The translations under genes were made by a program, and so were the position numbers. A DNA stretch of 32,721 nt from Planctomycetota bacterium (lineage in GTDB: Bacteria > Planctomycetota > Planctomycetia > Pirellulales > Thermoguttaceae), in the NCBI GenBank assembly GCA_021784975.1, contig JAJYGU010000128.1, positions 1-32,721 on the forward strand, read 5' to 3'. Under the pieces are notes generated by a model, which was not told where the DNA came from, did no database searches, and saw only the letters and a list, made by a program, of their open reading frames with translations. This document shows positions 28,531 to 32,721 of the stretch, one piece after another (position 1 is the first letter of the stretch; each line of letters begins with the position of its first letter).

Positions 28531-31428
28531 ATGCCAAGCCATAAGCCGTCGCCGCGTATGTTCTTCACCGCCGCTATTTTTGGCGGGATGTTGATGTTGA
28601 CGTCCATTTCGCCCGCCTTGCCCGCCGCGCCGGCCCGGCGGCCTAACGTGCTGCTGATTATTACCGACCAGCAACGGGCCGACATGCTCAGTTGCGCGGG
28701 CAACCGCTACGTGAAAACGCCGGCGGTGGACAGCCTGGCCGCCTCGGGCGTCCGATTTGGCATGGCCTATTGTGCCAATCCGGTCTGCTCGCCGTCTCGC
28801 TTCAGCATGATGACCGGGGTGATGCCCAGCCGGATCGGCATGGATCGCAACATGAACATCCCGGCGAGCCCGGCGGGCGACAGGCTGCTCGAATGTGCCT
28901 TGGGCCGCGTGTTCCGCGCCGCCGGCTATCAGACGGTCTACGGCGGCAAGACCCATTTGCCCATGCGCGACATCAGGGCGTACGGCTTCGACGACCTCAC
29001 CCGCAATGAGCGGGAGGGCCTGGCCGAGACCTGCACCCGCTTTCTGGCTCGGCCGCACGATCGCCCCTTCCTGTTGGTGGCCTCCTTCATCAATCCGCAC
29101 GACATCTGCTACATGGCGATTAACGCCGCGGCCCGCGGCATGGGTGGGCCGCCGGCGGTCAGGGCCGGCGCCGCCGAAGCCGAAGCCTTGTCGGAGGCCA
29201 TGCAGTGGCCGCCGGGAGTCTCGCGCGAGGAATTTTTCAGCCGGCTTTGTCCCCCGCTGCCGGCAAATCATGAGATTCCTGAAGACGAACCGCCGGCGGT
29301 GCGGCAAGGCGACTGGCGATCTTTTCGGCAGTATGTCGAAAAGCATTGGACCGCGGACGACTGGCGGCTGCACCGCTGGACCTACGCCCGGCTGGTCGAG
29401 CGGGCCGACCGGCAGATCGGCCAGGTGCTGGCGGCCCTCCGCTCGGCCGGCCTGGAAGACAAGACCCTGGTGGTATTCACCAGCGATCACGGCGACATGG
29501 ACGCCTCGCACAAGCTGGAGCACAAGTCGATGCCTTACGAGGAGGCGATGCACGTGCCGCTGGTGGTCAGTTGGAAGGGAGTAACTCCGGCCGGCCGGCT
29601 CGACACCCGGCACCTGGTCTCCACCGGCTTGGACCTGATCCCCACCCTTTGCGATTTTGCCGGCGTGCCTATCCCCAAATCGCTCAAGGGGCGAAGCGTC
29701 AAGCCGCTGGCGATTGGCAAGGATGCCCCGCGGCCGTGGCGGGATGATCTGGTCATCGAAAACGAGTCCTCGATAATCTTGCGCGGCCGGCGGTTCAAGT
29801 ATGCCGCCTACGACCGCGGCCAGCCCCGCGAACTCCTCCTCGATCTGCAGAACGACCCCGGCGAGATGCGCAACCTGGCGACCGACCCGAAGTACCGCGA
29901 TGTGCTGGTCGAGCAGCGGGCGAGGCTGCAAGAGTGGTATCGACAGCACGGCGAAACGCTCGACGCGAAGTTTGTCGTGACCGGCGTCGACAGGGGACTG
30001 TCCCGATTTTCGCGGCGCGGCGGATCTTCGGACACTAACACGGTTGATCGCCGCGAAAATGGGACTGTCCCCCTTGCGTCGCGTCGAGCGCCGCGGAAGC
30101 CCAACGTGGTCTTCGTCTTTGCCGACCAGTGGCGGGCCCAGGCCCTCGGCTGCGCGGGCGATCCGAATGCCAAAACGCCCCATCTCGACCGGCTGGCCGC
30201 TCAGGGGGTCATGCTTACCACCGCCGTCTCCACCTGCCCGGTCTGTTCGCCGTATCGGGCCAGCCTCATGACGGGCCGCTACCCAACCACGCACGGCGTT
30301 TTTGTCAACGACGTGCGGTTGAACCAGGAGGCGGTGTCGCTGGCCCAGGCCTTCAAGCAGGCTGGCTACCAGACGGCCTATATCGGCAAGTGGCATCTCG
30401 ATGGCGACGGCCGATCCAACTTCATCCCCACCGACCGCCGGCAAGGCTTCGATTTCTGGCGCGTCTGCGAGTGTACCCATGATTACAACCACTCCTTATA
30501 CTTCGGTGACGACCCCGAAAGACACTTTTGGAAGGGCTACGACGCCCTGGCTCAAACCGAAGAAGCCCGGACCTACATCCGCGCCCATCGGCAGGGGCCG
30601 TTCCTGTTGATGCTTTCCTGGGGGCCGCCGCACAATCCCTATGAAACCGCCCCGGAGCGGTTTCGCCGCATGTTCAAGGCTGAGTCCCTCCAACTCCGCC
30701 CTAATGTGCCGCCAGAGGTCCAAGCGGCCACCCGCCGCGATCTGGCCGGCTACTATGCCCATTGCGCAGCCCTCGACGAATGTGTGGGCAAGATCATGGA
30801 AACGCTCAACGAGTGCCACCTGGCGGACGATACCATCCTGGTGTTTACCGCCGACCACGGCGACATGCTCGGCTCGCATGGCCAGGTCCGCAAGCAGCGC
30901 CCGTGGGACGAATCCATCTTGGTGCCGTTTCTGCTGCGATGGCCCAATGGCCTGAAACGCGCGGCCCATCGGCTTTCGTCGCCCTTCTGCACGCCGGACA
31001 TCATGCCCACGCTCTTGGGGCTCTGCGGCATTCCGAGTCCCGCCACGGTGGAGGGCGCCGACCGTTCTGCCTGGCTGCGCGAGCAGGAACCCGACGCCGA
31101 TCGGCCGGTGTTGATCGAGTGCGTCACCCCGTTCGGCGAGTGGACTCGCCGCCAAGGCGGCCGGGAGTATCGCGGCCTGCGGACCAGGCAGTATACCTTC
31201 GTCCGCTCCCGGACCGGGCCGTGGCTCCTGTTCGATAATCAGGCCGATCCGTACCAGGAGCACAATCTCGTCGGCAACCCGCGATACGCGGCTTTGCAGA
31301 AGCAACTTGACTCGATGCTCAGCCAGGAACTCAAGCGCCGTCACGACGACTTCGCGCCGGGCCGGGTGTACCTGGACAAATGGGGTTACAAAACCGACGC
31401 AAGCGGAACGGTACGATATCAGCCGTAG
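28531..31428 (+). CDS. Double sulfatase: two complete sulfatase domains in one ORF
   Basis: This 965-residue exported protein has two type I (formylglycine) sulfatase domains. A signal peptide (MFFTAAIFGGMLMLTSISPALPAAPA) precedes domain 1 (about 36-485): metal site NVLLIITDQQRAD, FGly motif CSPSR (C86), KTH in GGKTHLP, and FTSDHGD (D319, H320). A linker of about 35 residues (488-521) follows. Domain 2 (about 522-965) has NVVFVFADQWRAQ, FGly motif CSPYR (C572), GKWHLDGDG and FTADHGD (D775, H776). Both catalytic sets look complete, and the domains belong to different subfamilies. Domain 2 has no signal of its own and depends on the N-terminal one. The start ATG follows AGGAGGTG by 9 bases. The linker is encoded by an interspersed repeat (29993-30072), suggesting two genes joined there. 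Sulfatase maturation by FGE or anSME is needed; neither is in the window. Confidence 0.9.
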   Translation: MPSHKPSPRMFFTAAIFGGMLMLTSISPALPAAPARRPNVLLIITDQQRADMLSCAGNRYVKTPAVDSLAASGVRFGMAYCANPVCSPSRFSMMTGVMPSRIGMDRNMNIPASPAGDRLLECALGRVFRAAGYQTVYGGKTHLPMRDIRAYGFDDLTRNEREGLAETCTRFLARPHDRPFLLVASFINPHDICYMAINAAARGMGGPPAVRAGAAEAEALSEAMQWPPGVSREEFFSRLCPPLPANHEIPEDEPPAVRQGDWRSFRQYVEKHWTADDWRLHRWTYARLVERADRQIGQVLAALRSAGLEDKTLVVFTSDHGDMDASHKLEHKSMPYEEAMHVPLVVSWKGVTPAGRLDTRHLVSTGLDLIPTLCDFAGVPIPKSLKGRSVKPLAIGKDAPRPWRDDLVIENESSIILRGRRFKYAAYDRGQPRELLLDLQNDPGEMRNLATDPKYRDVLVEQRARLQEWYRQHGETLDAKFVVTGVDRGLSRFSRRGGSSDTNTVDRRENGTVPLASRRAPRKPNVVFVFADQWRAQALGCAGDPNAKTPHLDRLAAQGVMLTTAVSTCPVCSPYRASLMTGRYPTTHGVFVNDVRLNQEAVSLAQAFKQAGYQTAYIGKWHLDGDGRSNFIPTDRRQGFDFWRVCECTHDYNHSLYFGDDPERHFWKGYDALAQTEEARTYIRAHRQGPFLLMLSWGPPHNPYETAPERFRRMFKAESLQLRPNVPPEVQAATRRDLAGYYAHCAALDECVGKIMETLNECHLADDTILVFTADHGDMLGSHGQVRKQRPWDESILVPFLLRWPNGLKRAAHRLSSPFCTPDIMPTLLGLCGIPSPATVEGADRSAWLREQEPDADRPVLIECVTPFGEWTRRQGGREYRGLRTRQYTFVRSRTGPWLLFDNQADPYQEHNLVGNPRYAALQKQLDSMLSQELKRRHDDFAPGRVYLDKWGYKTDASGTVRYQP
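29993..30072. repeat. Interspersed inverted repeat inside the double-sulfatase ORF
   Basis: The left arm GGGGACTGTCCCGATTTTCG continues CGGCG; the right arm is CGCCGCGAAAATGGGACTGT followed by CCCC. The arms pair over about 24 bp with one mismatch and one unpaired base. A second family member is at 24087-24160. It is translated in frame as residues 488-514, forming the linker between the two sulfatase domains. Confidence 0.8.
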
Positions 31429-31454
31429 CCGAGCACACGCAATTTGTGACGCTC

Positions 31455-31482
31455 TTGACAAAAACCCCGATCCTGGTATAGA
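31455..31482 (+). promoter_or_regulatory. Near-consensus sigma-70 promoter of a candidate small RNA
   Basis: TTGACA (31455-31460, 6 of 6) is followed by a 16-bp spacer and TATAGA (31477-31482, 4 of 6). It is among the best promoter matches in the window and directs transcription into a folded non-coding stretch, starting near 31489. Confidence 0.65.
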
Positions 31483-31488
31483 GAGTGC

Positions 31489-31597
31489 GTGTTGCGAGCG
31501 GCCTTGCTGCCCGCGCATAGCCCCGAGGGCCACGGCAGTAGCGCTTCCTTGGCGGAAGTTGATACGACGCTGGGAGCCGTGACCTCGGGGTTTTTTC
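31489..31597 (+). ncRNA. Candidate small structured RNA, about 109 nt, unclassified
   Basis: The stretch has its own promoter and ends in an intrinsic terminator. The 5' part can form GCGGC-CTTGCT-GCCCGC (one bulge). The main arm is a nested, interrupted stem: CCCCGAG (31521-31527) with CTCGGGG (31584-31590), CACGGC (31531-31536) with GCCGTG (31576-31581), AGCG (31540-31543) with CGCT (31568-31571), and CTTCC (31544-31548) with GGAAG (31554-31558) closing a TTGGC loop. The unpaired TTGATACGA (31559-31567) is the obvious exposed single strand. No coding frame with a ribosome-binding site crosses it. It could be a free-standing sRNA or an attenuating leader for the cupin gene 123 bp downstream. 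It does not show the signal recognition particle or 6S signatures. Confidence 0.55.
31521..31596 (+). terminator. Intrinsic terminator closing the candidate small RNA
   Basis: The long stem whose base is CCCCGAG/CTCGGGG is followed directly by six T (31591-31596). The base stem alone is 7 perfect GC-rich pairs. This is the clearest rho-independent terminator in the window. Confidence 0.7.
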
Positions 31598-31612
31598 TGC
31601 GCGGGCCAAGGC

Positions 31613-31618
31613 TATAAT
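31613..31618 (+). promoter_or_regulatory. Perfect -10 box ahead of the cupin gene
   Basis: TATAAT lies after the terminator and about 100 bp before the cupin start. No -35 is recognisable at 16-18 bp upstream, where the terminator T-tract lies. If it is real, the cupin is transcribed separately from the small RNA. Confidence 0.35.
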
Positions 31619-31719
31619 GAATCACGCCGCCAGTTTCGCGGCCGACGGTACGTCGGCCTTCACCCACGTTACTTTTGAAACCGCAGAGAAATCCGAGGCT
31701 CCCCAAGGGAAAAACCTAT

Positions 31720-32106
31720 ATGAAAGTCATTCACTGCGAGCAAGTCGACGCCGGACCGGTCGAGTTCGACGGCGCCGCCGGCTGTCGGATGCGGTGCCTG
31801 ATCGGTCCCGACGACGACGCCCCCAGCTTTTCCATGCGGCATTTTGAGGTCGCCCCCGGCGGGCATACGCCCAAGCACGCCCACGCCCACGAGCACGAAG
31901 TCTTCGTCCTCGAAGGCAGCGGCGCGGTGTTCGACGGCGAGCGCGAGTTGCCCCTGCGTCCGGGAGTGGCGGTCTTCGTGCCGGGGAACCAAATGCATCA
32001 ATTCCGCAACACCGGCGCCACGACGCTCAAGTTCCTTTGCCTGATCCCGCACCCGATCCGCGGTATGAGTGGAGTGTGCGTAGCCGCCTGCGGCTGCGAC
32101 GGGTAG
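31720..32106 (+). CDS. Small single-domain cupin protein
   Basis: This is a 128-residue cupin, a small beta-barrel that usually holds one metal ion. Cupin motif 1 is GGHTPKHAHAHEHEVFVLEGSG, with the metal-binding His-x-His and Glu. Motif 2 is PGVAVFVPGNQMHQFRN, with the third His and the closing Asn. Proteins of this length and pattern have been linked to small-molecule binding, dioxygenase or isomerase roles; no specific function can be given. AAGGGA is about 10 bases before the ATG at 31720. The last ten or so residues (GVCVAACGCDG) are unlike the rest and lie within a repeat (32071-32100), so the natural end may be near LCLIPHPIRG. The candidate small RNA lies immediately upstream. Confidence 0.88.
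   Translation: MKVIHCEQVDAGPVEFDGAAGCRMRCLIGPDDDAPSFSMRHFEVAPGGHTPKHAHAHEHEVFVLEGSGAVFDGERELPLRPGVAVFVPGNQMHQFRNTGATTLKFLCLIPHPIRGMSGVCVAACGCDG
32071..32100 (+). repeat. GTAGCCGC-type palindrome, copy inside the cupin gene
   Basis: It reads GGAGTGTG-CG-TAGCCGCC-TGCGGCT-GCGAC and matches 24353-24376 apart from three short insertions. AGCCGC-CT-GCGGCT (32082-32095) is a perfect hairpin. It encodes the Cys-rich C-terminal residues of the cupin. Confidence 0.6.
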
Positions 32107-32127
32107 GACATGGCGCGCGTCGGTTGC

Positions 32128-32162
32128 CATTTTTCATGTTGCAATTTTCATTTTGCAGTTGC
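32128..32162. repeat. Degenerate 7-base array in the gap before ligA
   Basis: The gap shows TTGCCATTTTTCATGTTGC, ATTTTCA and TTTTGCAGTTGC, a worn version of the TGCAYTT period seen at 28222-28263. The 104-bp gap shows no other feature, and the ligase ATG has no clear ribosome-binding site. Confidence 0.5.
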
Positions 32163-32186
32163 CGCTTCCCGTTGGGGCGCGGTTAA

Positions 32187-32721
<535 letters not shown>

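Noticed and set aside
30244-30258. Loss of the sulfatase signature in domain 2 (CSPYR rather than CSPSR)
   Set aside because: CxPYR variants are common in some sulfatase subfamilies; the Cys, Pro and Arg needed for formylglycine formation are kept.
31489-31597. Candidate RNA as 6S RNA or small signal recognition particle RNA
   Set aside because: Too short for 6S (about 180 nt) and lacking its central bubble; the SRP apical GGAA-type tetraloop and the conserved asymmetric loop with AGCAG are absent on both strands.

Overview
The window reads as a GC-rich chromosomal segment of a planctomycete, probably a Pirellulales-like lineage. This is an inference from content: Tat-exported Gfo/Idh/MocA oxidoreductases, several formylglycine sulfatases, a DUF1570-type putative metallopeptidase, orphan lipoproteins, mostly monocistronic genes with long repeat-filled gaps, and weak or absent Shine-Dalgarno sites. 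There is no rRNA, tRNA, phage, transposase gene or CRISPR array.

Layout. Positions 1-1051 (minus) hold murB and the start of a membrane-anchored protein in the usual ftsQ position. A 497-bp gap full of small hairpins follows, then a minus-strand single-domain response regulator (1549-2028) and a divergent macro-domain protein (2169-2720). Positions 2899-10479 are an RND efflux operon: one lipoprotein membrane-fusion protein and two consecutive full-length HAE1-type pumps, with no outer-membrane channel gene. Positions 10665-12396 (minus) hold a PIG-L deacetylase and a NagB-like protein with an altered active site. Next come a diadenylate cyclase of the DacZ-like layout (12569-13540, minus) and a HEAT-repeat lipoprotein (13747-14457, minus). 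Divergent from these is a secreted HEATH-type metallopeptidase (14671-15846), followed by a Tat oxidoreductase (16104-17426), DNA polymerase III delta (17473-18525), a lipoprotein (18876-20285), and a convergent Rep/UvrD helicase (20303-22336, minus). A second Tat oxidoreductase (22638-24068) and a secreted protein of unknown function (24425-25399) follow.

Positions 25499-31428 form a small carbohydrate/sulfate-ester cluster. On the minus strand a sulfatase that has lost its middle half is translationally coupled to a GH51-like arabinofuranosidase. On the plus strand, divergently, one 965-residue ORF contains two complete sulfatase domains. Positions 31429-31719 carry a near-consensus sigma-70 promoter, a strongly folded ~109-nt RNA and an intrinsic terminator, which together make a candidate small RNA gene. 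A cupin (31720-32106) and the N-terminal part of NAD-dependent DNA ligase (32211 to the end) close the window.

The most unusual property is the density of short interspersed palindromic repeats, at least seven families, several of which are read as protein. One forms the linker of the double sulfatase and has a second copy at 24087-24160. One encodes the Cys-rich tail of the cupin, with a second copy at 24353-24376. One lies inside ligA, with a diverged copy at 10626-10658. One supplies the stop codon of the GH51 gene. All family and function calls come from reading the sequence by eye; no database search was run.
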